Under the pieces are notes generated by a model that was given only the letters and a program-made list of their open reading frames with translations, did not search any database and was not told where the DNA came from. A stretch of DNA of 21,781 nucleotides from an uncultured Eubacteriales bacterium (GTDB taxonomy: Bacteria; Bacillota; Clostridia; Christensenellales; CAG-138). The position numbers and the translations under genes are program-made. Shown in pieces: positions 7,523-15,104 of the stretch. The stretch spans positions 1-21,781 of the forward strand of contig UQXE01000029.1 in NCBI GenBank assembly GCA_900544965.1. Reading direction: 5' to 3'. Positions within the stretch are counted from its first letter, which is position 1. Each line of letters opens with the position of its first letter.

Positions 7523-8872
7523 TCATTTAGGCAGACTGCTGGGGGTAGGCTGGATTTGCATGGTCTCAGCGAGGACATCCTTTTGAATTATCTTATGCTT
7601 CATAAACAGGCCAATCACCGCGACAACGCTCTCCACAATACAGAGGGCAAACCAAAGCCCGTTTATGCCCAACAACATGGGTACAGTAAAAATTAAAGCA
7701 GTGTTTAGTACCAGTCCACGCAGGAGTGCCAGTATTGATGCTAATGCTGACTTTTTTGTCGACATAAAATATGTCAGCAAAATAATATTAACAGACCCGA
7801 TGACCAGGGAAAACGCATAGATGCGTAAGAAACCATATGCCATAGCGACTAATTCCATATCGTTGTTAAAAACCATCGTAATTTTGTCACCAAAAAGCAA
7901 CAGCACAAGGTAAAACAATACAGACAGCGCAACATTCAATACCATGCCTGCGCGATAAAAATAAGCAGCACCTGCGCGTCCATGTTTCCCAAAGCCATGT
8001 CCGATAAGAGGCTGTATTCCACCCGATACACCGGTGAAGATACCTGTGGCCAGTATGGAAATATAGCCGACGATTGCGAGTGCCGAGAGTCCCAACTCGC
8101 CTGCCAACCGCAACATGACTAAGTTGCAGCACAGGTTGTTTATGGCGACACCAATGCGCAGAATAAAATCTGGCAGCCCACGTTTCAGCACTTTGCCGAC
8201 CAGCATACCGGACAGATGAAAACGACGAATACGCAGAACGCCGGCTTTTTTGATAAAATGGGCAGATAAAATGAGAAGAGCAATACCCTGTCCCAGTCCT
8301 GATGCGATGGCTGCGCCCCGTACTCCCATATGGAGCGGAAAAACGAAAAGCCAGTCGAGAAACGTGTTGGCCACTCCGCCCGCAATCATACCCCAAAAGG
8401 ATAGGCGTGGATTGCCGTCATTACGGACAAAAACGCTAAAAAAGGCCGCCAGTGCGGATAACGGAGCAAACATATTGTAATAGCGTATGTAGTCACCGGC
8501 CATAGAAAGCAGCGTATCATTTGAACCACTTAAACGTGCAATCGGTTCCGCAAAAAAGCCGAACACCGCAATCGCAAGAACCGAAACCAGCGTTACCAGC
8601 GATAAACCTGTCATAAAGGCATCATTGGCTCCATTATAGTCTCCTCGCCCTAATCGTACTGCCGCCACGGCCGCGCTTCCTGTGGCCATCATCCCTACAA
8701 GTGCTGTCATAAAAGAAACACTGGGAGACCCCACATTCACTGCGGCCAATGCATCGGCGCCAATACCCTGCCCTACAAAAATACCATCAATCACGACGTA
8801 TAAGTAGGCTACCAGCATGGAACCGATTGATGGCAAAACATAGCGCATGACACTCTTTAATTGATTGTTCAT
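7523..8872 (-). CDS. MATE family multidrug efflux transporter
   Basis: Predicted 449-residue inner-membrane exporter of the MATE family, which couples drug or metabolite export to Na+ or H+ entry. It shows about twelve hydrophobic helices in two halves, with family features such as IDGIFVGQGIGADALAAVN in helix 1-2 and a GMMATGSAAVAAVRLGRGD loop. The corresponding second-half element is GVSGGIQPLIGHGFG. The frame is open upstream to 8971, but the ATG at 8872 is chosen because AAGGAGG lies eight bases before it and the upstream frame overlaps the promoter. It is divergent from a MerR-type regulator, whose predicted operator lies in this gene's promoter. Substrate unknown; the pair suggests inducible export of a toxic compound. 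Confidence 0.9.
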   Translation of the reverse strand: MNNQLKSVMRYVLPSIGSMLVAYLYVVIDGIFVGQGIGADALAAVNVGSPSVSFMTALVGMMATGSAAVAAVRLGRGDYNGANDAFMTGLSLVTLVSVLAIAVFGFFAEPIARLSGSNDTLLSMAGDYIRYYNMFAPLSALAAFFSVFVRNDGNPRLSFWGMIAGGVANTFLDWLFVFPLHMGVRGAAIASGLGQGIALLILSAHFIKKAGVLRIRRFHLSGMLVGKVLKRGLPDFILRIGVAINNLCCNLVMLRLAGELGLSALAIVGYISILATGIFTGVSGGIQPLIGHGFGKHGRAGAAYFYRAGMVLNVALSVLFYLVLLLFGDKITMVFNNDMELVAMAYGFLRIYAFSLVIGSVNIILLTYFMSTKKSALASILALLRGLVLNTALIFTVPMLLGINGLWFALCIVESVVAVIGLFMKHKIIQKDVLAETMQIQPTPSSLPK

Positions 8873-8909
8873 GCAATAACCCTCCTTTACAAAATAAGAT
8901 GCAACGGGC

Positions 8910-8940
8910 ATTATAAAGTGTATAGTTACTATACAGTCAA
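8910..8940 (-). promoter_or_regulatory. MerR-type promoter and operator of the MATE gene
   Basis: On the minus strand TTGACT (8940-8935) and TATAAT (8915-8910) are separated by 19 bp, the over-long spacer typical of promoters activated by MerR-family proteins through DNA twisting. A perfect 17-bp palindrome, TGTATAG-TTA-CTATACA (8919-8935), fills the spacer. The regulator gene begins 26 bp to the right on the other strand. Confidence 0.8.
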
Positions 8941-8965
8941 GCGTTTTTGAAAAGGGGATGATATT

Positions 8966-9787
8966 ATGCAAAAGTATTATTTATCCATCAGTGAATTTTC
9001 CAGAATGACAGGGATTCCACGCAAAACCCTCATTTACTATGACAAAATCGGACTGGTGAAACCAGCGCTTATACAGGAAAACGGATACCGCCGTTACACG
9101 GCACAGCAGGCAAACACAGTCAGTGTCATACAGGGGCTGCGTCTGCTTAATATGCCCTTGGAGGAAATTCGACGGTATCTGGATGAACGTACACCTGCAA
9201 GCAGTCTGGAACTTTTTAAAAGACAGGCCACGCAAATACAGGAGCAAATTGATAGACTGGAACAAATCCACGCAATGCTCGAATGCCGTATCCGCACGAC
9301 AATGCTTGGAATCAACTTAAATGAACGCGGTGTGATGCTGCTGCACCAAAAAGCTGCACCCATTGTCAAGAGTAAAGCGATAGAAGGTTATGGTCATTAT
9401 TCAATTACAGATAAATGGGACGACGTATTCCAGCAGTTGACACAATACGGAGTTGCATGGGGCGCGCCAGTTGGTATGATTATTCCACTTAATAGCTTTT
9501 TAGCGCGCCGGTTTGACGGAATTACCTGTTATTATTACATCGAATGTCCTGATTGTGCCCAGACATTTGAACAAAGGCCGGCTGGGCTGTATGCTATCAT
9601 CCGGGATTATGCCAACTATGGCGAAGCCAAGCCCATTTATGGCAGACTGCTTGATTTCATCACAGAGCAGCATATGAGGCCCTGCTCTGATGCTTACGAG
9701 CACTATTTGCTGGATGAGGTGTGCTGCCGTGACCCAAAGCAGTACCTTGTACAGATTGCGGTTCGTGTGGAACCGGAACTAAATTAA
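8966..9787 (+). CDS. MerR family transcriptional regulator with effector-binding domain
   Basis: Predicted 273-residue activator. The N-terminal winged helix-turn-helix is clear: YLSISEFSRMTGIPRKTLIY, then YYDKIGLVKP and GYRRYT, the standard MerR signature (residues 5-45). A helical dimerisation segment follows at about 75-110 (LELFKRQATQIQEQIDRLEQ). The C-terminal part (about 120-273) has the size and strand pattern of a GyrI-like/BmrR-type ligand-binding domain, including PVGMIIPL and a conserved-looking ECPDC. BmrR-like members sense hydrophobic drugs and activate an exporter gene. It is divergent from the MATE gene and probably controls it and itself. The start is supported by AAGGGGATGAT upstream. 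Confidence 0.9.
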   Translation: MQKYYLSISEFSRMTGIPRKTLIYYDKIGLVKPALIQENGYRRYTAQQANTVSVIQGLRLLNMPLEEIRRYLDERTPASSLELFKRQATQIQEQIDRLEQIHAMLECRIRTTMLGINLNERGVMLLHQKAAPIVKSKAIEGYGHYSITDKWDDVFQQLTQYGVAWGAPVGMIIPLNSFLARRFDGITCYYYIECPDCAQTFEQRPAGLYAIIRDYANYGEAKPIYGRLLDFITEQHMRPCSDAYEHYLLDEVCCRDPKQYLVQIAVRVEPELN

Positions 9788-9810
9788 ATACTGACTGCGA
9801 AAGACCAAAA

Positions 9811-9846
9811 AGCGGTTGGATTTGAAAATTTCCAAATCCAACCGCT
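9811..9846. terminator. strong terminator hairpin after the MerR gene
   Basis: AGCGGTTGGATTTG pairs perfectly with CAAATCCAACCGCT, a 14-bp stem with an 8-base loop. The minus-strand reading has a T-run (CTTTTTGG) directly after; the plus-strand reading does not. It lies 23 bp past the regulator stop codon and probably ends transcription from both sides. Confidence 0.75.
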
Positions 9847-10197
9847 GCAAGCATAGGTTATATAAATAATCTACTCCTGTATGTCTTTTTCGCATAAGGC
9901 GAACAAACACACAACTCGCCTTTTCATTCTAATATTTACGTATGAAAACGTGAAACAACCCATTTCTTTTCATTACTTCATACTACTGTTCATAACCCTG
10001 TTTGTTCGCTTGGGCACCATTCCGGCACCATTTTACCATTTACGTGATTATCTTGCATATAGCAGAAATACTGATTTCATGGGCTTTTTTAGCTGGAAAA
10101 AGGATTTCATCACCTTCCAATATTTACCATTTTTATAATACCCATTGCTTATGACAATATTCGTCATAAAAATTGTTATATTTTTATAATAATATTA

Positions 10198-10226
10198 TTG
10201 ACATATTTAATTAAACAGTTTATACT
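10198..10226 (+). promoter_or_regulatory. near-consensus promoter without a clear gene
   Basis: TTGACA (10198-10203) and TATACT (10221-10226) are spaced by 17 bp within AT-rich DNA, giving a start near 10233. Nothing recognisable as a gene follows for 700 bp. Confidence 0.6.
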
Positions 10227-10517
10227 ACGTTTGTAACTGATTAATGTATGGTGTTGTTTATAAAATATTTATTTGAAGTGTGTCTTTTCACCTATAATCC
10301 AATGGCAAAGTGTTTTGTCACAAAGTTATACTTAGGATCGACCGCTTCCGGCCAGGACAATAACTCTAGCAGTTATAAGCATTATGAACATATTAATACG
10401 GAGGTTATTCAATACTATGGGATTATTGAATACAGATTCGTATTTAACTTACTAAAGGGGAATATTCTAGCATACATGGTATAGGGATGATGGGCATATC
10501 TTCAAAAGGCAGCAAGC

Positions 10518-10536
10518 GGGCGGCACGTGCCGTCCC
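10518..10536 (+). terminator. GC-rich hairpin followed by T-rich DNA
   Basis: GGGCGGCA and TGCCGTCCC form a stem with one bulged base, followed by TTGTTGTATTT. It could end a transcript of about 300 bases begun at the promoter at 10198. Confidence 0.4.
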
Positions 10537-10764
10537 TTGTTGTATTTGCTTAAAGTTCGCGCGCGGACCGAATATGAGGTATCGGCCGCGCTGAATCGTG
10601 AGCTGTTCGCCCGCTTACGGTTAACCTGAAAGAGATAAAAGCAATATATTTTAGCGTGCGAGCCGGTTCGTGCCGAACCCTGCGCCGGCGCCAATATGCC
10701 CTATACTTGATTTTAGCGGTATGCGGCGACTTAAAAGAAGCGGCGGCGCTGGGCTCTTATGAGC

Positions 10765-10793
10765 TTGACATAGCGGGGAAATGGGAATAAAAT
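10765..10793 (+). promoter_or_regulatory. predicted promoter of the second MATE gene
   Basis: TTGACA (10765-10770) and TAAAAT (10788-10793) have a 17-bp spacer. Transcription would start near 10800, leaving a leader of about 140 bases before the TTG start at 10940. No known riboswitch consensus was recognised in that leader. Confidence 0.6.
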
Positions 10794-10939
10794 TCAAGGT
10801 AATTTGATTATATAAAGGTGCGTAGCCTTTTAAAGAAGCCATATGTAAAACGGAAAGCTTATCGTACAGGCGGGACAATGGCAGTCCGCGTTTGCGGTAA
10901 AATTGACGTAATAGTTTTAGTGGCCCACAGGAGGTTATT

Positions 10940-12328
10940 TTGAAGCGTAATGAAGCGGATCTGGGGAATCAAAGCGTTGGCAGGCTTCTTTTCAGGCTTG
11001 CGCTGCCCGCGATTACCGCCCAGCTGATCAATGTTCTTTACAATATTGTAGACCGGATGTATATAGGTCATATACCAGTAACCGGTACCGACGCGCTGAC
11101 AGGTGTGGGCGTTACCATGCCGGCGATAATGGCAATTTCGGCATTTGCCGCGCTTGTGAGCATGGGAGGCGCTCCCAGGGCTTCGATAATGATGGGGCGC
11201 GGGGACAACGGGCAGGCCGAAAGGGTATTGGGAAACTGTACCACAATGCTTGTAATTATGGCCTCAGTGCTTACAGCCGTTTTTTTGATCTTTGGCAGGC
11301 AGATTCTTATGGTTTTCGGCGCGAGCGGCAATACCATAGGCTATGCGTGGGACTATATGCAGATATACGCCGTAGGCACCGTGTTCGTTCAGCTTGCCCT
11401 TGGCCTCAACGCGTTTATTTCTGCCCAGGGCTACGCCAAGACAAGCATGTTTACCGTACTCATAGGCGCTGTATGCAACATAATTCTTGACCCTATATTT
11501 ATCTTCGCGTTTGATATGGGAGTGAGAGGCGCGGCGCTGGCTACGATAATCTCACAGGCGGTTTCATCGATATGGGTACTTAAATTTTTAACTTCAAAAA
11601 AAAGCCTTTTGACAATACGGAGGGAAAACCTAAGGCTCTGCGCCGGAATAATACTGCCGTGCCTTGCGCTGGGCGTCTCGCCGTTTATAATGCAGTTTAC
11701 AGAGAGCGTTTTATTCGTCTGCTTCAACTCGTCCCTGCTCAAATATGGCGGCGACATAGCGGTCGGCTCCATGACGATACTGGCGAGCGTAATGCAGTTT
11801 TCAATGCTGCCCCTTCAGGGCCTTACCCAGGGCGCGCAGCCCATAATCAGCTTTAACTACGGCGCTATGAAAGCTGAGCGGGTAAAAAAGGCCTTTAGGA
11901 TACTGCTCTTTTCCTGCCTCATATATTCCGCGGCTCTATGGTCGGTAAGCATGTTTGCGCCCAGGGTCTTTGCATCCATGTTTACAAACGATTCCAAGCT
12001 CATCGAGTACAGCGTATGGGCTATACGGATATATATGGCGTCCTCGCTGTTGTTTGGCGCCCAGATAGCGTGCCAGCAGGCCTTTATCGCGCTTGGCAAT
12101 GCGAAAGCCTCCATATTCCTGGCCCTCCTTCGCAAGGTGATCCTGCTTATTCCGCTTATATTCATACTGCCGGCGTTTGTCTCGGATAAGGTTATGGGCG
12201 TGTTCCTGGCAGAGCCGATTGCGGACTTTACGGCCGTATGCGTAACAACGGTTACCTTCCTGGTTTCATTCAGGCGGCTTATGAATGGGATGACTGAAAA
12301 AAATACTGAGCCGGAGCGAACTGTATAG
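10940..12328 (+). CDS. MATE family efflux transporter (second, distinct type)
   Basis: Predicted 462-residue inner-membrane exporter. Family landmarks include the first-helix region PAITAQLINVLYNIVDRMYI, the GMGAPRASIMMGRGD-like loop (here MGGAPRASIMMGRGD), and the second-half LQGLTQGAQPIISFNYGA, which is typical of the MepA/NorM-like prokaryotic MATE group. About twelve hydrophobic helices are visible. Translation starts at a TTG: CAGGAGG lies five to six bases upstream, and no ATG is in frame nearby. It is a different branch from the exporter at 7523-8872 by motif wording, not a recent duplicate. The gene is GC-richer than the first MATE gene and more like the genes at 364-3062. Substrate unknown. 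Confidence 0.92.
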   Translation: MKRNEADLGNQSVGRLLFRLALPAITAQLINVLYNIVDRMYIGHIPVTGTDALTGVGVTMPAIMAISAFAALVSMGGAPRASIMMGRGDNGQAERVLGNCTTMLVIMASVLTAVFLIFGRQILMVFGASGNTIGYAWDYMQIYAVGTVFVQLALGLNAFISAQGYAKTSMFTVLIGAVCNIILDPIFIFAFDMGVRGAALATIISQAVSSIWVLKFLTSKKSLLTIRRENLRLCAGIILPCLALGVSPFIMQFTESVLFVCFNSSLLKYGGDIAVGSMTILASVMQFSMLPLQGLTQGAQPIISFNYGAMKAERVKKAFRILLFSCLIYSAALWSVSMFAPRVFASMFTNDSKLIEYSVWAIRIYMASSLLFGAQIACQQAFIALGNAKASIFLALLRKVILLIPLIFILPAFVSDKVMGVFLAEPIADFTAVCVTTVTFLVSFRRLMNGMTEKNTEPERTV

Positions 12329-12441
12329 GCGGGGTTTATACGTCTGATTATCTATTAAAGGGACGTTTCGCCGGATATACGGTACGGCGTTTTGTTCAGC
12401 GCGACAGCATGAAATAGTCAACGACCGCAGCATTTGACTAT

Positions 12442-12480
12442 AAATCCGGCTCTGGCGGCATGCGCGTAAGAGCCGGATTT
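12442..12480. terminator. terminator hairpin between the MATE gene and the cas operon
   Basis: AAATCCGGCTCT pairs perfectly with AGAGCCGGATTT around a 15-base loop. It lies 114 bp after the MATE stop codon and 165 bp past the end of the convergent cas operon, so it may serve both. The rest of 12329-12644 shows no gene and no CRISPR repeats. Confidence 0.65.
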
Positions 12481-12644
12481 AAACCGTGCGGCCTTCGTTC
12501 CTTAGCGGGTTTTGCCGTCCAAAAAGCACGAGGGGGGCAATGCCCGTAACCCTAAATAAGCGGCGCTTTGACGGCATAACGAAAAAACATATTTAACTCA
12601 TCAGGCGCTATTTTAAGTTCTGAGCAATACCTTAGGCTTTAGCA

Positions 12645-13388
12645 TTACTGTAATTTAATTTGGACAAGGCCATGGGGCAGATACGTTTGGGGATCAAGAA
12701 ATACCGCACTGTCCGGCCTCTCCAACCCTTCCTCTAACTCTATGGAATGAAGCAGCCCCTTATAACCTCCCAGCAATCCGAGCAGACAGCTGCCTTTGTC
12801 ATCTAACAAACGGGATAGCTCTCTCTCAGCCTGTTTTAATTCCTCCAATGGTGAATCACGACGGTTCAGTTCACATAAATATTCCTTCATTTGCCCTATC
12901 CTTCTCCTTGTGGATTGATTTGCCGCCGCTAAAAGATCGCTGGCCGACTCATAACTATCTAAACCGAATTCACCCGTTAATTCCGCATTGGCCCTAACCA
13001 TTTCAAAGCCTACATTGTCAAAAAACGGTTTAAAGCAGGCTGCCGTTTCACTATCATCAAGGTACTGCGCCTTATAAATATTGCGCAAAACGACGTAATG
13101 ATTTGGAACCTCAACATCGTCTGCCATAAAACTTCCGGCAACCTTGGACCCCTGGCACAGCGCGCCTTTTATGGAGGAGCCTGGGATATAATACTCGCTG
13201 TTTTCAGGCTCGTATGAAGTATATTTCCCATACTGGTAAAAAGGATAGATTACCTTTATCTCGCCTCTTAAATACTCCGGATCACTTTCTAAATGAAACT
13301 CCTCTAATTCATTATAAAACGCCAAAGCAGACCGCGGCGATACAATCAAGCTGGATAAGGTTTTTATCCGGTAAGAAATCCATTCCAT
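12645..13388 (-). CDS. csm5: Csm5-like RAMP protein (type III CRISPR)
   Basis: Predicted 247-residue Cas7-group RAMP protein, last gene of the type III operon. The RAMP signature is YYIPGSSIKGAL (residues about 65-77), the glycine-rich loop used to grip crRNA. An N-terminal strand and a helical middle (ANQSTRRRIGQMKEYLCELN, then a charged helix around EELKQAERELSRLL) are visible. Position after the Csm4-like gene and the IPGSSIKGA wording point to Csm5, the subunit that caps the 3' end of the crRNA. It is roughly 100 residues shorter than usual Csm5 proteins. The start follows the previous stop by two bases, with GGGAAGGAGG in the end of that gene. Alternative: a diverged second Csm3-type backbone subunit. 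Confidence 0.65.
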   Translation of the reverse strand: MEWISYRIKTLSSLIVSPRSALAFYNELEEFHLESDPEYLRGEIKVIYPFYQYGKYTSYEPENSEYYIPGSSIKGALCQGSKVAGSFMADDVEVPNHYVVLRNIYKAQYLDDSETAACFKPFFDNVGFEMVRANAELTGEFGLDSYESASDLLAAANQSTRRRIGQMKEYLCELNRRDSPLEELKQAERELSRLLDDKGSCLLGLLGGYKGLLHSIELEEGLERPDSAVFLDPQTYLPHGLVQIKLQ

Positions 13389-13390
13389 GG

Positions 13391-14374
13391 CTATGCCTCC
13401 TTCCCGCCCATAAATACTGGGTACAAATATGCGTTTCCAAAAACAATGTCCCTGTTTTTGCGAAAGGGCGATTCGATTGACTTTCCTTCATGGCCTAGCC
13501 CTTCAGGAAGCTTAATTATGCTGCCCTGGGCGATAAAGCTTATGTAATACTTTGGAGATCCCTCGTTCCACCCGCCTGGCATCTCAAACGGCCGCCTTTC
13601 TGAAGTAAATAATTTTAATGACGATGATTTAAAATCAATGCGGTCCGGCAAAAGCATTCCGGTATTTAGAAATGTCCCGCCCGTATGATTTACCTCCTTT
13701 AGTTCCGTTATGGTTGTAAATTTAAAAAGATTTAATCCCTGCGACGCCCTTTTGCCCAATATGACGACTTGTTTTTCAGCCGTTGCCGAGTTCAACATGC
13801 TTAGAAAATCGCGGCATAAACCGCTGTCGTCCACTCGAAGGTAAAAGCTATAGGTCTTTACAAACTCAATCCGCTTCCTGCCTTCCTGGTTCTCCCATAC
13901 CTCTGACAAGACCACGGTGGGAACAGAATAAAGGCGGGTATCTAATTCTGGAATGTCATATCGGGCGCTGTCAAGGGAAGCCCTCAGCTGTTGAAAATCC
14001 TGCTGTCTCACATAGGGGCGAGCTAATTCATCACATTTCTCGGGCGTGTGTAAAACCCGCTTTAACGCTTCGGGCTTGATATAGCTTCTTAACTTTATAG
14101 CCGCGCGCGTTTTTTTAAGATCCAACTTTTCATCGCTTTTTTGTGAAATATGGTCGATCAAATAATCCTGTGGCGTTGGCAGATAGCCCTCCGGCATAAC
14201 ATTGGATAGCGCAAGGTATACATCCTTGTCCTTAACCGCCTTTGTCAGCTTCGCGGCGCTCCCATCGCCATATCGTTCAGCAAACAGATACACCAATGCG
14301 CCAAACAGCTTCTGGGAATCCGGAACCTGAGTCATGGCGCCAGTTAATTCAAGACCGATTTTGTAATCCCTCAT
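13391..14374 (-). CDS. csm4: Csm4-like RAMP protein (type III CRISPR)
   Basis: Predicted 327-residue Cas5-group RAMP, expected to bind the 5' handle of the crRNA and contact Cas10. Features that fit Csm4 are the N-terminal KLFGALVYLFAERYGDG (the family's 'wG/fcwal' helix), LSNVMPEGYLPTPQDYL (close to the 'sdafPkgylPkP' block of Csm4), and a later segment DIPELDTRLYSVPTVVLSEV. A C-terminal glycine-rich loop (KSIESPFRKNRDIVFGNAYL) closes the fold. The ATG overlaps the stop of the csm3-like gene as ATGA, so translation is coupled. GGAGAAG precedes the start. Length is normal for Csm4. The call rests on gene order and these blocks; similarity elsewhere is low. Confidence 0.75.
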   Translation of the reverse strand: MRDYKIGLELTGAMTQVPDSQKLFGALVYLFAERYGDGSAAKLTKAVKDKDVYLALSNVMPEGYLPTPQDYLIDHISQKSDEKLDLKKTRAAIKLRSYIKPEALKRVLHTPEKCDELARPYVRQQDFQQLRASLDSARYDIPELDTRLYSVPTVVLSEVWENQEGRKRIEFVKTYSFYLRVDDSGLCRDFLSMLNSATAEKQVVILGKRASQGLNLFKFTTITELKEVNHTGGTFLNTGMLLPDRIDFKSSSLKLFTSERRPFEMPGGWNEGSPKYYISFIAQGSIIKLPEGLGHEGKSIESPFRKNRDIVFGNAYLYPVFMGGKEA

Positions 14375-15087
14375 AGCTTTTCTTCTCCATCTTTATTTTC
14401 CATCAAAACCTGCACCTTTCCATACCCGCGGCTTTTGGAATTTCCAAGCCGATAAAAGCCCTCGTTGAATTTCAACAGGTTAAAAATGATATAATTTTTG
14501 CAAAGTTCCTCCGCGTCCTCACCTAGCAAGCCTATCTTATAAAACCTTATTTCGCCTTCAAACACAAGTCCCCGCCTGGCTGTTTGATAGGTGCGCGGAT
14601 TTGATTCAAGGGCATTGCCGCTTAACTCAATAGAGTTTTTCATGTCAATGGAAAAACAGGTGTTTTTATCCCGAAATTCATTGCACAAAATTAAATCGCT
14701 GAAAAGCAGCTTTGGAGTGTTATTAAATCCCTCTATTCCAAAGAGATATTCCGCGGACAGCTCCTGATTGGCTTTCAAATACCTGCTTTCTATCCTGTCA
14801 AGCGCCTCCTTCTCTTCAACAAGCGCCCGTATCCTCGGCCAGTTTTTATCTCTTTCGCTTTTCAGGTATGCCGCTAACAGCCGCTTTATTTCATTCGCCA
14901 TTTCGCTGCGGTCCTCACGTACAATCGTGCGAAGCGCCCCTTTTAAAGAGGAACCGGGGATGCAGGGAAACCCCTCCTGGTCCGTCGCTGTCTGCTGGTC
15001 GATTCCGCCAATCTCAAAGGGCGTAGGCATTCCGCCGATAAATAGATTTGACTGTGTTTGTATTTTTATATTAATAGAATCTCCCAT
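14371..15087 (-). CDS. csm3: Csm3-like backbone RAMP nuclease (type III CRISPR)
   Basis: Predicted 238-residue Cas7-type subunit that forms the crRNA-binding backbone and cuts target RNA. The segment LFIGGMPTPFEIGGIDQQTA followed by FPCIPGSSLKGALRTIVRED matches the Csm3 pattern 'GLHIGG...IGGvDnpv...PyIPGSSLKGklR'. The Asp of GGID (residue 30) aligns with the catalytic Asp33 of Streptococcus thermophilus Csm3, so RNA cutting is probably retained. The C-terminal glycine-rich loop RLGNSKSRGYGKVQV is also present. An ATG at 15108 is in frame, but the ATG at 15087 is chosen because AGGAGG lies nine bases upstream. Slightly longer than a typical Csm3. It lies 17 bp after cas10. Confidence 0.88.
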   Translation of the reverse strand: MGDSINIKIQTQSNLFIGGMPTPFEIGGIDQQTATDQEGFPCIPGSSLKGALRTIVREDRSEMANEIKRLLAAYLKSERDKNWPRIRALVEEKEALDRIESRYLKANQELSAEYLFGIEGFNNTPKLLFSDLILCNEFRDKNTCFSIDMKNSIELSGNALESNPRTYQTARRGLVFEGEIRFYKIGLLGEDAEELCKNYIIFNLLKFNEGFYRLGNSKSRGYGKVQVLMENKDGEEKL

Positions 15088-15104
15088 CTCAAAGTGCCTC
15101 CTTT

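Larger units (their letters stand above)
9847..10939. other. 1.1-kb stretch without a convincing gene
   Basis: From 9880 to 10490 the DNA is very AT-rich. ORFs at 9881-10138 and 10248-10484 (+) have no ribosome binding site and no recognisable motif. From 10470 to 10790 it is GC-rich. Two overlapping frames there read partly like protein (for example TEYEVSAALNRELFARLRLT, ending near 10630, and AALGSYELDIAGKWE, ending near 10790), possibly a decayed gene. Two good promoters lie inside and are listed separately. Confidence 0.45.

Noticed and set aside
9881..10138. 85-codon AT-rich frame with aromatic content
   Set aside because: No ribosome binding site, no motif. The sequence looks more like AT-rich intergenic DNA or the relic of a minus-strand gene end.
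10800..10939. Leader of the second MATE gene tested as a riboswitch
   Set aside because: Long enough at about 140 bases, but no guanidine, xanthine or other known consensus core was found by eye.
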